A stretch of 64,000 nt of DNA from assembly GCA_964423505.1 (NCBI GenBank), contig CAYREX010000008.1:60453-124452 (forward strand), given 5' to 3'. Under the pieces are notes generated by a model that saw only the letters and a program-made list of their open reading frames with translations, was not told the DNA's origin and made no database searches. Origin of the DNA: CAYREX01 sp964423505 (GTDB lineage Bacteria > Fermentibacterota > Fermentibacteria > Fermentibacterales > JCC-6). The position numbers and the translations under genes are program-made. The stretch's first letter is position 1; each line of letters starts with the position of its first letter. Shown piece by piece: positions 34,334 through 43,265 of this stretch.

Positions 34334-35142
34334 CGGACGCTTTCGACGCCGGGGCCGTAGCTCTCGGCGAGCGACTCCGCGACCGCGGCGAGGTGCTCTC
34401 GCGCATCGCGGGGCTGGTCACCGGCGACGACGGCCCCTTCCCCGGCATCGGCCCGGACATCGTTCTCGACGCCCTGCGCGCCAGGGAGGAGATAGGCTCA
34501 ACGGGCATGGGAGAGGGCGTGGCGATACCCCACTGTCGACTGGAAGGTGCCGACCGCTTCGTGGTCGGCATGCTGACCACCTCCAGGGGCGTCGAGTTCG
34601 GAGCGTTGGACGGTCGGCCGGTCAGGCTCTTCCCCTTCGTCATGGGTCCGGCGGACAGACCGAAGGAGCACCTCATGCTCCTCTCCAGGCTCGCCAGGCT
34701 CATGCGGGTCGAGGAGAGCCGGTCGGCGCTTCTCGGGGCGACCTCCGCATCGGAGGTCGGGCTTATCCTCTCCTCGGGGGAGAGCGAGCCGGAGCAGCCT
34801 CCCGAAAAGCGCCCCGGGATGCGGATGCTCCACGTCTTCGTCCAGGACGAGGACGTCTTCGACGACATACTGCAGGTCTTCACCGCCACGGCGGAGACGT
34901 CGGCGATGGTAGTCGAGGGTCACGAGTCGACCGACTACCTGCACCGTCACGCCCTGTTCGCCGGCTTCTGGAACCCGGACATACGGCACTTCAACAGGCT
35001 CATCATAGCGGTGGTCAGGGAGGAGCTGGTCGGCGCCGCAATCAGGAGCATCGAGTACGTCTGCGGCGACATCGGCGAGCGCAGGGACGTCCTGGTGACG
35101 GTCACGGACCTGGAGCTGGCCCTGGGCAGCCTCGACTACTGA
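34324..35142 (+). CDS. PTS EIIA type-2-like protein with extra C-terminal domain
   Basis: A 272-residue protein. The N-terminal 155 residues form a fructose/mannitol-type EIIA domain, with the phosphorylated histidine in STGMGEGVAIPHCRLEG near residue 72 and a PKEHLMLLSRLARLM helix. The C-terminal 100 residues (MLHVFVQDEDVFDDILQVFTATAE and onward) look like a PII-like ferredoxin fold and are not recognised further. No sugar-transporting EII components are nearby, so a regulatory role like PtsN is inferred. GTG start after GGAGG. Confidence 0.78.
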   Translation: MRLTDAFDAGAVALGERLRDRGEVLSRIAGLVTGDDGPFPGIGPDIVLDALRAREEIGSTGMGEGVAIPHCRLEGADRFVVGMLTTSRGVEFGALDGRPVRLFPFVMGPADRPKEHLMLLSRLARLMRVEESRSALLGATSASEVGLILSSGESEPEQPPEKRPGMRMLHVFVQDEDVFDDILQVFTATAETSAMVVEGHESTDYLHRHALFAGFWNPDIRHFNRLIIAVVREELVGAAIRSIEYVCGDIGERRDVLVTVTDLELALGSLDY

Positions 35143-35263
35143 CCCCCCTCCGCTCCCGTCCCGCTTACTACTTTATCTCGTGCAGGCTGATAGCAGGCAC
35201 GATTCGCCTGCGCGTGTGGCAGGTTATCCGCCATTCCTTCATAAACCCGTGGGCGGTACGGGG

Positions 35264-36613
35264 CTAGCGGGTGACCACGAGCCTCCCGGTGAAAGCGCCG
35301 CCGGCACCCGCCTCGAGACGGTAGACGTATACGCCCGGGTCCAGGCCGCCTATCACCGCCTCGTGTGTCCCGCAGGAGTAGGTGCCCATCCCCCGACTCT
35401 CCACCAGCCTGCCTGTGGTGTCGAAGACGCTGACCGATACGACCCCGCGCTCGGGCATCGTGAACCGGACCGAGCATGTACCCCGGCAGGGGTTGGGAGC
35501 AGGTGGACCCGCGGAGTAGCCGGAGGCTCCCGGTGCCTCCCCTGCCCCCTGGGGCATCTCGAACCAGGCGTAGTAGAGGTCGCCGTACCAGTTGTACTCG
35601 TAGGAGATGTGCGGCAGACCCCGGCTGTCCAGGGCGAGCGACGTCCAGCTGCCGGTGTTGAGCTGCGAGTGCACCGTGGTGAGTTGCCAGGCGCTCCCGT
35701 CCCAGCAGGCGTACTCCAGGTCCTCGCCGGTGTAATCCTTGTAGGAGATGTGCGGGTGGCCGTCGTCGTCCAGCTCCAGCGAGGTGAACTGGCCGACGCT
35801 GCCGGCGCCGTCCACCGTCTCCAGCTGCCAGGCGCTGCCGTTCCAGGCGGCGTACCGGAGGTCGTAGTCCGAGTAGTCCATGTAGGAAACCCTGGGCCGG
35901 TCCTGGGAGTCCAGCGCCAGAGAGCACCACATGCCGGTGATCCCCTCCGAGTCCACGGTCTCCAGGTGCCAGTCGGAGCCGTCCCATAGGGCGTACTTGA
36001 GGTCACCGTTGGTCCCGTCGTAGTAGGCTATGTGCGGGTGCCCGCCGCTGTCAACTGCGATGGAGGCCCAGGCCCCCACTGCGCCCTGGTCGTCCACCGT
36101 CTCCAACTGCCAGCCCTCCGCCCCGTCCATCCAGGCATGTACCAGGTGGGTGCTGCCGAAGGTCTCGTAGAACCTGCAGGCGATGTGGGGGACGTCGTTC
36201 GGGTCCAGGGCGATGGAGGTGTAGTCGTAGCCGTAATCGCCGGAGACCACCTCCTCGACTGCCCAGGAGGAGCCGTCCCAGTAGGCGTAGCGGAGCCCGT
36301 CACCGGGGTAGTCCTGGTAGGATGCGTGCAGCCCGTCTCGGGAATCTACCGCGAGGGAGGTCCACCATCCGACGTTGTCGCCGGTGTCGACGGCCCCGTA
36401 CTGCCAGGAGGAGCCCTCCTTCCAGGCGTGCCTGAGCGCCTGCTGGACGTTGTTGTACCAGATGATGTGCGGAACGTCTTCCGAGTCGATGACGATGGAG
36501 GTGTACTCACCGCCCTGCGTGTCCACGGGGACGATCTGCCATCCCTCCGCCGTTCCAATGCCTGCGATCGCGAGAAGCAGCGTGGCGACAGCGAGACGTG
36601 CGGTTGCGCTCAA
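35264..36613 (-). CDS. secreted repeat protein with C-terminal sorting module
   Basis: A 449-residue exported protein. The signal peptide (LAVATLLLAIAGIGTAEG) is followed by seven or so repeats of about 46 residues. Each repeat has phrases like WQLETVDSEG, WTSLALDSRGLPHISY and DLRYAAWDGS, suggesting a beta-propeller. The last 75 residues are a FlgD-like sorting module (APNPCRGTCSVRFTMPERG, VSVFDTTGRLV, PGVYVYRLEA) as used by type IX-like secretion. The start is TTG after GGGGAGG. Binding target unknown. Confidence 0.78.
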   Translation of the reverse strand: MSATARLAVATLLLAIAGIGTAEGWQIVPVDTQGGEYTSIVIDSEDVPHIIWYNNVQQALRHAWKEGSSWQYGAVDTGDNVGWWTSLAVDSRDGLHASYQDYPGDGLRYAYWDGSSWAVEEVVSGDYGYDYTSIALDPNDVPHIACRFYETFGSTHLVHAWMDGAEGWQLETVDDQGAVGAWASIAVDSGGHPHIAYYDGTNGDLKYALWDGSDWHLETVDSEGITGMWCSLALDSQDRPRVSYMDYSDYDLRYAAWNGSAWQLETVDGAGSVGQFTSLELDDDGHPHISYKDYTGEDLEYACWDGSAWQLTTVHSQLNTGSWTSLALDSRGLPHISYEYNWYGDLYYAWFEMPQGAGEAPGASGYSAGPPAPNPCRGTCSVRFTMPERGVVSVSVFDTTGRLVESRGMGTYSCGTHEAVIGGLDPGVYVYRLEAGAGGAFTGRLVVTR

Positions 36614-36824
36614 GGAAGCCTCCCCTCCCGGCCGTCCCCCCGGGCGAAGCCGGCGGGACGGATTCCCTGTTGATCCGGTGCCACGGCACCGACATGCTCA
36701 AAGCCGTAGTACGTCGTCCGCCTCATCCTGTGTAGTTGCGCGCCAGCGGTCAACGGACCTGCCGCCTCGGCCCGCGGCAGTGATCCTGCTCCCGGGGACT
36801 CTGCGGCCGCGGGACGATGCGAGC

Positions 36825-38291
36825 CTATTCGAGGAGGAGTACCCTGCGGACCAGCTCCGTCCCTCCCAGCCTTACGTGCAAGAAGTATACGCCCCTCTGA
36901 AGGGGCCGCCCTCCCCCGTCGACCGCAACCCACTGGATACCGGAACGGCCGGCACCCAGCATGCCCTCGTATACCGTCGCGACCCTGCGTCCTGCCGCGT
37001 CGTAGGCGCAGACCAGGACCCATGCCGGGGAGCGCAGGTCCACCTCGATCACGGAGGTGCCGGTCATCGGGTTGGGAGCGACCGAGAGGGAGGGGCCGGG
37101 TAGCCCGGCTTCACCTGCGCTCGAGTTGAAGACCTGCAGCTCGACCACGTCGGTCTCGTTGTCGCTGAAGTGGAAGGTCGCCTCAACCCAGTCGCCGCTC
37201 GCCAGGGGCTCTATCCCCTCCTCGGACCTGTAGGTTACCGTCCCGCCGTAGTCGAGGGTGAGAGGATAGAGGGGGAACGAGTCCTCGCCGTCGAACGTAA
37301 TCTCCGAGAGCAGAGGGCAGTGTCCGTCCTCGTCACTGTAGTCGACGGATACCGTAGCCTGGGCACCGGAGCCCTCGAAGACCGCATCGTCCAGCTCGGG
37401 GAGGCTGTTCGTCCCCGGCTCGATGACGAGCTGGCGCAGGTGGCAGTCTCCCCCTTCGGTCCGGTCGGCCTCCTGGGCACCGCTGCCGAGCGTTATCCTC
37501 TGCGTGAAGGCGGCTGCCGCGACCGTCCTGTTCTCCGGGTCGAACCAGGAGGAGAAGCCCGGGTCACCCAGGAGGTCGGTGAGCTGGCAGGACATCATCA
37601 GCGCATCGAGAGCCGGGAATGTGGTGATGTCTACATCGCCTATCTTCTCGAGGTCCTCCATACCGCTGCCGACTATCCTGTAGAGCCCCGGCTCGATTAT
37701 GCCGGGCTGGTCGACGGTATAGAGCATCGCGTAGACGGTGTCCGGATCCGGCTCGGCCGGGTCCGCAAGGCCGTAGACGTAGCCGAAGAAGGTCAGCCCC
37801 TGGGCGGTGGGGAAGCCGCCGCCGGCGTTGACCAGTGCTGCATAGAGACGCTCTCCCGAGTAGCTCGTCCTGCAGGACGTCAGGTCCAAGTTGTCGTAGC
37901 CGAAGAGCTCGTCGCCCACCGGGTCGTCGTTCAGTTGGGACAGGTCGGCCGGCCCCGGGTCGCTGCCGCCCGGGAGGACCACCGGGAAGAGGTCGAGCAC
38001 GCCGCCCGGCTGCACGAGCCTGAAACCGTATCTGCGTGTTGCGGAGGCCGGACCGGGGGCGGTCGCCTCCACGGTGCTGGGGCCGTCGAGGATGGGCTCC
38101 ATCGGCTCCCCGGAGATGCCACCGTCCTCGTAGAGCAGATGGTTGGAGGTGCCGGCGCCGCTCGGGCTCTCCACCCTGACGGTCACCTCTCCGCCGGGGA
38201 GGAGAGCGCTGTGCCGCACGTGGTTCCAGTGGGTGTAGGCGAATACCTGCGAAGAGAGCACGAGGCTCAGTAAAGCGAGCTGCAGCTTCAT
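36825..38291 (-). CDS. secreted protein with C-terminal sorting module
   Basis: A 488-residue exported protein with a signal peptide (LALLSLVLSSQVFA). The central region has no family I recognise; it includes several Cys and mostly beta-type sequence. The C-terminal 80 residues form a FlgD-like sorting module (VAPNPMTGTSVIEVDL, CAYDAAGRRVATVYEG, RGVYFLHVRLGG). A related YCF-type CTD suggests surface attachment or secretion. GGGAGGAG precedes the ATG. It lies between two other exported-protein genes. Confidence 0.75.
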   Translation of the reverse strand: MKLQLALLSLVLSSQVFAYTHWNHVRHSALLPGGEVTVRVESPSGAGTSNHLLYEDGGISGEPMEPILDGPSTVEATAPGPASATRRYGFRLVQPGGVLDLFPVVLPGGSDPGPADLSQLNDDPVGDELFGYDNLDLTSCRTSYSGERLYAALVNAGGGFPTAQGLTFFGYVYGLADPAEPDPDTVYAMLYTVDQPGIIEPGLYRIVGSGMEDLEKIGDVDITTFPALDALMMSCQLTDLLGDPGFSSWFDPENRTVAAAAFTQRITLGSGAQEADRTEGGDCHLRQLVIEPGTNSLPELDDAVFEGSGAQATVSVDYSDEDGHCPLLSEITFDGEDSFPLYPLTLDYGGTVTYRSEEGIEPLASGDWVEATFHFSDNETDVVELQVFNSSAGEAGLPGPSLSVAPNPMTGTSVIEVDLRSPAWVLVCAYDAAGRRVATVYEGMLGAGRSGIQWVAVDGGGRPLQRGVYFLHVRLGGTELVRRVLLLE

Positions 38292-38307
38292 CTGGGCTCC
38301 TCCCGGA

Positions 38308-39057
38308 CTAGAACCTGACTCCGATCATCAGCGAGTGTCCCTGGTTCTTGAGGGGAACCGGGTCGTTCTCGACCATCATCTCCTCACCCTCGAAGGGTAC
38401 GTATGCGTAGGTGGGCATGTAAAGGGTGCTCCAGCTCATGGTGAAGCGGTACTCGAACAGCAACCGGAGCCCCTGGAAGGGTACGTCGAGACCGGTCCCG
38501 TAGACCATGGCGAAGTCGAACATGTCCACCTCGGAGAGGTCGGCGTCGGCCGTGAGCGAGATCGTCTCGACTCCGTCGTCCAGCAGTCCGCGGAGCCTGT
38601 AGCGGCCACGCACGCGGACCGACATCGACGTCCCGGCGACCGAGTAGAGATCGCTCCCGCCCCGGCGGAGCAGGGTGAGCCTGGCCAGGAGGGGGATGTC
38701 CAGATAGTCCATCTCGTAGGTGACGTCCAGCGTAGTGGGCACCTCGAGTATCTCGACGTCTATCTCCTGCTCCGAGCCGCGCCGGGAGTAGGCCAGCTCC
38801 TGCTGGAGGCCGAAGCGGTCCGTCACCGGCCAGTAGAGAGATACACCGGCGGTGATGCCGGCCCGCCAGCTGCTGGAGACGTCGTACTCCGAATCCCGCT
38901 CCTCCGTGCCTACATGCTGGGAGAGCAACCCGCCGAACCTGAGCCCCGGCTCCGGGGCATAGGAGGGGCAACAGCTCGGGACGGTCTGGCTGCCGGCCGA
39001 TGCTGCGGAGAGCAGAAGCGGAAGCAGCAGCCATCCGGCCGAAGGTATCCGCGGCAA
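38308..39057 (-). CDS. outer-membrane beta-barrel protein (PorT-like)
   Basis: A 249-residue exported protein with alternating strands and a terminal phenylalanine (HSLMIGVRF). The pattern RFGGLLSQHVG, GITAGVSLYWPVTDRFGLQQELAYSRRG and YLDIPLLARL resembles PorT-family barrels of Bacteroidota. The start is TTG at 39057, with a GAGG upstream overlapping the peptidase stop region. Because PorT belongs to type IX secretion, and the neighbours carry sorting modules, a secretion role is possible but unproven. Confidence 0.72.
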   Translation of the reverse strand: MPRIPSAGWLLLPLLLSAASAGSQTVPSCCPSYAPEPGLRFGGLLSQHVGTEERDSEYDVSSSWRAGITAGVSLYWPVTDRFGLQQELAYSRRGSEQEIDVEILEVPTTLDVTYEMDYLDIPLLARLTLLRRGGSDLYSVAGTSMSVRVRGRYRLRGLLDDGVETISLTADADLSEVDMFDFAMVYGTGLDVPFQGLRLLFEYRFTMSWSTLYMPTYAYVPFEGEEMMVENDPVPLKNQGHSLMIGVRF

Positions 39058-39060
39058 GGT

Positions 39061-41577
39061 CTAGATCCTCACCAGCCGGCAGGATGCGCGTTCGCCTTCC
39101 TCACCCCGGACGGTGACGAAGTAGACCCCTCCGGGAGAGTCGTCCAGCATCCCGAGACGGAGGAGGCCGCTGGACTGCCCCTCGAGCCTTCCCAGGAGCC
39201 TGCCGCTCAGGTCGTGAACGCGGACGTCCACCGGTCCGCTGGCCGTTATCTCCACCGATACCGGGCCCATGGAGGGGTTTGTCCCCGCCGGCTCGACGTA
39301 GAGCGGCCGCGGGATGCCTCCGCCCGCGGTCTCTATCCCGGCAGGGTCCGGCCTGCAGGCCCAGAGGTCCCACTGGAGGTCCGTCCCCCTCCTGCCGTAG
39401 ACGGCCCAGAGTTCGCTCCCCGACCATGAGAGGGAGGCGTCGTCCACCGCGTCGGCGGTCACGACAGACTGGGCCCCGCTCCAGGATGAGCCGTTCCAGA
39501 CGTTGGCGTAGAGAGAACTGCCGGAGGTCCACATCACTGTCACCTCGCCGCCGGGGGAGGCGGCCAGCGCAGGCCTGGCGCAGAAGAGAGGGCAGCCGAG
39601 GGAGATGTTCTCCGGGGCCGACCAGGTGCTCCCCTCTCCGTGGGAGCAGAGGATGGCCCCGTCGCTCTGCCACGCGACCCAGTATTCGTCGCCGGAGGCG
39701 GCCAGGGATGCGTAGCGCCCGTCCGCGGACTGGTCGGAGACAATGGTCTCGGGGCCGAAGGGGCCGGAGTCGGGCGCGTCACGGAAGCAGACGACCCACC
39801 TCCCCTCCCTCTCGGCGTGATAGGTGAGGCCGAAGCCGCTCTCGCCCCGGGCAACGTCCGGGTACCTCTCGTGCCCCTCCTCGGTGGAGACGTCCTGGAG
39901 CCAGGTCCAGGTGGAGCCGGTCCACATGCGGCCCTCTATGTCCGTGGAGCCGCCCGCCCACCTCTGCCAGACAAGCCAGGCCCGGCCACCGCCGCCGTCC
40001 ATGGCCGGCTGCACCTCGTAGGGGTCGCCTGATGTGAGGGAGCTGGCCGCGCCCCACGAGGAGCCGGTCCACTCGGATACGTAGATGTCGTAACCCTCGA
40101 GGTTGTCGCGCATGCTCTGCCAAGCGGTCCAGACCCTTCCCTCTCCGTCTCCGCCGACCGTCGGGTGCCAGTCCCAGTACTCGTGCTGGCAGACGGTCAC
40201 CGGCTGCATCCATGTGTCGCCGTCGGACCTGGTGGCGATGATGTTGGCCCTCACCGGATCGGAGCTGCCGGAGACGGCGAAGACCTCTCCCGTGGAGGGG
40301 TCCGACCAGGTGTCCACCCGGCCCTGGGTGTGCAGGCCGTCCGAGATCGGTACGGCCAGCCACGGGTCGCGCCCGCCGCCGTCACCGCCGCCGCCGGGGA
40401 GACCGGAGGCGACCGAGCGTATCCTGGGCCGGAGAGTGGGGTCGCCGAAGAGGACAGCCCCGTCCTCGTAGTACATGTTGTCGTCCAGCCACTCGATGAA
40501 CGCCTCCCCCAGGCAGTCGCCGCCTGCCAGGGCGGTGTAGTACTCCTGGAAGTCGTTGGTGTAGTCGACCTTCGTCTGGGCCAGCGCCGCCAGGCCGTAG
40601 CTCTCGCACCAGATGTAGCTGTTCGCCAGGTTGTCCACCTCGGTCCACCTGCCGTTGGAGCAGCAGTTCAGGACGTAGAAGTGCGCCTGCGGGTCCAGCG
40701 GCGGCACCTCGAAGTTGTCCAGCGTCCCGCCCGAACCCCCGTCGTGGAAGCTGCTGCCCCAGGGGCTCGAGTGGGAGATCAGGTGGACCCATTCGTAGCC
40801 GCTGCAGAGCTCCGACCTGAAGTCGTCGGCGTTCGTGCCCGCGGGGTCGGTCTTCCTCACGACCGTACCGTAGAGCAGGTCCAGGTAGCCGGTCAGACCG
40901 GTGAAAGCCTCCTCGTAGGCAAGGGCCCTGTCCGGCAGCGGCAGCGTGCCGCTCCTGTAGGCGTGGTTCTTCGCGAAGTAGTCGCAGAGAAGCTGCACAG
41001 GGTCGCCGAAGGTGAGGTAGTCGGGGGTGAGCCTTCCCAGCCATATCTCCGGCCCCTCGTTCGTGGCGCTCTCGAAGAGGCCGTCGCTGTCCGGGTCGCT
41101 CCAGGAGCCGTTCATGTCCATAAGGTAGACGTCGACCGGGTACTCGCCGTACCCGCCATCCATCCAGCCGGTGGGGATGTTGCCTATGGCGACGGCGCCC
41201 ACGAGGCCGCTGCCCCATTCCGCCTGCAGGTCGGAGCGTATGTCGGTGGCTGTGCCGCCGGAGATCGTCCACACCTCGACGTCGTAGCCCTCGGCTTCCA
41301 GGTCGGACTGGTAGGTGGCCAGCGCGGCCGAGATGCCGGAGCTCACGGAGGCGTCCACCAGCAGCACCACCAGCTCGTCGTCGGTACCGCTCTCGACTGG
41401 CGATACGACGGTCCGCTCGTACGGGCCCCTGAGCGGCAGCGCCTCCAGCCTCTCCCCGGTGGTCATGGGCAGCCTGCCCCTGCGGTCCATGTATGTGATT
41501 GGGATGCCCTCTGGCGTCGCGGCCGCCGTAGCGGCCAGGGCCAGGATGATACCGACGAGAATCGCGGCGGCTCTCAT
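39061..41577 (-). CDS. gingipain-like C25 cysteine peptidase with C-terminal sorting module
   Basis: An 838-residue exported protein. After the signal peptide (ILVGIILALAATAAA) comes a caspase-fold region with VVLLVDASVSSGI, GAVAIGNIP and PEIWLGRLTPDYLTFG. The catalytic pair is HLISHSSPWG and VLNCCSNGRW, as in peptidase family C25. Residues 410-740 hold repeated Trp-rich beta segments, and the last 80 residues a FlgD-like sorting module. The open frame extends further, but ATG 41577 overlaps the lyase stop (ATGA) and starts the signal peptide. Confidence 0.83.
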   Translation of the reverse strand: MRAAAILVGIILALAATAAATPEGIPITYMDRRGRLPMTTGERLEALPLRGPYERTVVSPVESGTDDELVVLLVDASVSSGISAALATYQSDLEAEGYDVEVWTISGGTATDIRSDLQAEWGSGLVGAVAIGNIPTGWMDGGYGEYPVDVYLMDMNGSWSDPDSDGLFESATNEGPEIWLGRLTPDYLTFGDPVQLLCDYFAKNHAYRSGTLPLPDRALAYEEAFTGLTGYLDLLYGTVVRKTDPAGTNADDFRSELCSGYEWVHLISHSSPWGSSFHDGGSGGTLDNFEVPPLDPQAHFYVLNCCSNGRWTEVDNLANSYIWCESYGLAALAQTKVDYTNDFQEYYTALAGGDCLGEAFIEWLDDNMYYEDGAVLFGDPTLRPRIRSVASGLPGGGGDGGGRDPWLAVPISDGLHTQGRVDTWSDPSTGEVFAVSGSSDPVRANIIATRSDGDTWMQPVTVCQHEYWDWHPTVGGDGEGRVWTAWQSMRDNLEGYDIYVSEWTGSSWGAASSLTSGDPYEVQPAMDGGGGRAWLVWQRWAGGSTDIEGRMWTGSTWTWLQDVSTEEGHERYPDVARGESGFGLTYHAEREGRWVVCFRDAPDSGPFGPETIVSDQSADGRYASLAASGDEYWVAWQSDGAILCSHGEGSTWSAPENISLGCPLFCARPALAASPGGEVTVMWTSGSSLYANVWNGSSWSGAQSVVTADAVDDASLSWSGSELWAVYGRRGTDLQWDLWACRPDPAGIETAGGGIPRPLYVEPAGTNPSMGPVSVEITASGPVDVRVHDLSGRLLGRLEGQSSGLLRLGMLDDSPGGVYFVTVRGEEGERASCRLVRI

Positions 41578-43106
41578 TCCTCCTCCCATCCGAGGGTACC
41601 GATCTCCGCCTCTACCGCCTCCAGTATCTCGCAGGAGCGGACCACCTCGGCCATCTTCGTGTGGTCCGGGTAGAGAGGCCTGTCCTCGCCCAGGTGCTCG
41701 ATGTGCTTCCTGATGACGTCGTACGCCGCCCTGACGCCCCTGCCCGGCCTGTGGCTCCGCTGGTCCAGCGCGTCCGCCGCGGCGATCATCTCTATGCCGA
41801 GGATGCCGCAGGCGTTCTCCAGGATCTGGTGGTTCTGGATGGCGGTGTTCATCCCCATGCTGACGAAGTCCTCCTGGTCGGCCGCCGCGGGGATGGAGGC
41901 GCAGGCCGACGGATGGCTGAGGGAGCGCTGCTCCACTATCAGCATCCCGGCGGTGTACTGGGAGAGCATGTGTCCGCTGTAGAGCCCTGGCTTCTCCGCG
42001 AGGAAGGGCGTCAGGCCGCAGGAGAGCGCCGGGTTGAGGAGCCTGTTCAGCCGCCTCTCGGACATCACGGAGACCATCGTGACGGCTATGCCCATCATGT
42101 CCATCGGGAGCGAGACCGGGGTCCCCTGGAAGTTGGCACCGGTGAGCACCAGGTCCTGCTCCGGGAAGAAGACCGGGTTGTCCCCGACCCCGTTCAGCTC
42201 CGTCTCCACCTGGCTCCTGGCGTAGGCCAGGGCGTCGTGGGCCGCGCCTATGACCTGCGGCGTGCTGCGCATGGAGTAGGCGTCCTGGACCTTCTTCTTG
42301 CCCCCCTCCAGGAGCTCGCTCCCCTCGATGCACCTCATCAGCGACCTGGCCGTCCTGACCGCCCCGGAGAAGCCCCTGGCCCTGTGCAGCCTGACGTCGT
42401 AGGGCTTGAAGTTGGCGTTGAGCGCCTCCAGGGTCATGGCGGCGCCTATCTCCGCCTGCCTCAGCCACCTGTCCATGTCGTGGAGGTGGATGGCGTTCAT
42501 GGCGTTCAGCACGTTCGAGCCGTTGATGGTGGCCAGGCCGTCACGGGCATGCAGCACCTGCGGCTGCAGCCCGGCACGGGCCAGCGCCTCCGCTCCCGGG
42601 AGCAGCTCGCCCCCGTAGTAGGCTTCGCCCTCTCCCATTACAACAAGGGCTATCTGCGACATCGGCGCCAGGTCGCCGCAGGCGCCGACTGAGCCCTTCT
42701 GACAGACGTACGGTGTCACGCCGGCGTTGAGCATGTCCACCAGGAGCCGGGTTATCTCCAGCCTCATGGCCGAGTGCCCCTTGGCGTGGACGTTCACCCT
42801 GGAGGCCATGGCGCCGCGGACGTACTCCGGAGGCGCGGGGTCCCCGATGCCGGCGGCGTGGTTGTAGACGAGGTACTTCTGGAACTGCTTGACCTCCTCG
42901 TCCGAGAGGAGGGTCTCGGAGAACTCTCCGATGCCGGTGTTCACGCCGTACATTATCTCCCTGGCGTCCAGCTTGCGCTGTATCATGCCCCTGCAGAAGC
43001 GAATCCTCTCCTCCGCCTCCGGCGAGAGCTCCACCTCCGCGCCGTCCCTGGCCACCGCCACCAGCTTCTCGATGCTGAGACCGGACCCGTCGATCACTAT
43101 CGCCAC
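41574..43106 (-). CDS. aromatic amino acid ammonia-lyase (HutH-like) with ACG MIO triad
   Basis: A 510-residue MIO enzyme. The triad that cyclises to the electrophile reads Ala142-Cys143-Gly144 in GSVGACGDLAPMSQ, where HAL and PAL normally have Ala-Ser-Gly. Tyr53 (YGVNTGIG), His83 (NHAAG), NGSNVLNAMNA and QEDFVSMGM match histidine ammonia-lyase positions. The reaction is probably histidine to urocanate plus ammonia; tyrosine or phenylalanine is possible. The GTG at 43106 follows GGGAGG and starts the conserved part. Divergent from the GlmL-like gene. Confidence 0.87.
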   Translation of the reverse strand: MAIVIDGSGLSIEKLVAVARDGAEVELSPEAEERIRFCRGMIQRKLDAREIMYGVNTGIGEFSETLLSDEEVKQFQKYLVYNHAAGIGDPAPPEYVRGAMASRVNVHAKGHSAMRLEITRLLVDMLNAGVTPYVCQKGSVGACGDLAPMSQIALVVMGEGEAYYGGELLPGAEALARAGLQPQVLHARDGLATINGSNVLNAMNAIHLHDMDRWLRQAEIGAAMTLEALNANFKPYDVRLHRARGFSGAVRTARSLMRCIEGSELLEGGKKKVQDAYSMRSTPQVIGAAHDALAYARSQVETELNGVGDNPVFFPEQDLVLTGANFQGTPVSLPMDMMGIAVTMVSVMSERRLNRLLNPALSCGLTPFLAEKPGLYSGHMLSQYTAGMLIVEQRSLSHPSACASIPAAADQEDFVSMGMNTAIQNHQILENACGILGIEMIAAADALDQRSHRPGRGVRAAYDVIRKHIEHLGEDRPLYPDHTKMAEVVRSCEILEAVEAEIGTLGWEEE

Positions 43107-43265
43107 TTGGTTCCTCCCTGCTGTGGGGCTGCGCCGAAGAAACATCATGCCCTGCGAATCTGCCGCCCGACCGGCCTGGATGCAAGGGACGGGGAGGTTT
43201 GACCCGTCCCCCTCCGGGTGGTATCAAGGGGCATGGCGCACCGGATGGAAGGGAGGCCGACGGTC

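Noticed and set aside
39061..42468. Long upstream extension of the C25 peptidase frame
   Set aside because: The extra 297 codons are a shadow of the lyase gene; the signal peptide begins at 41577.
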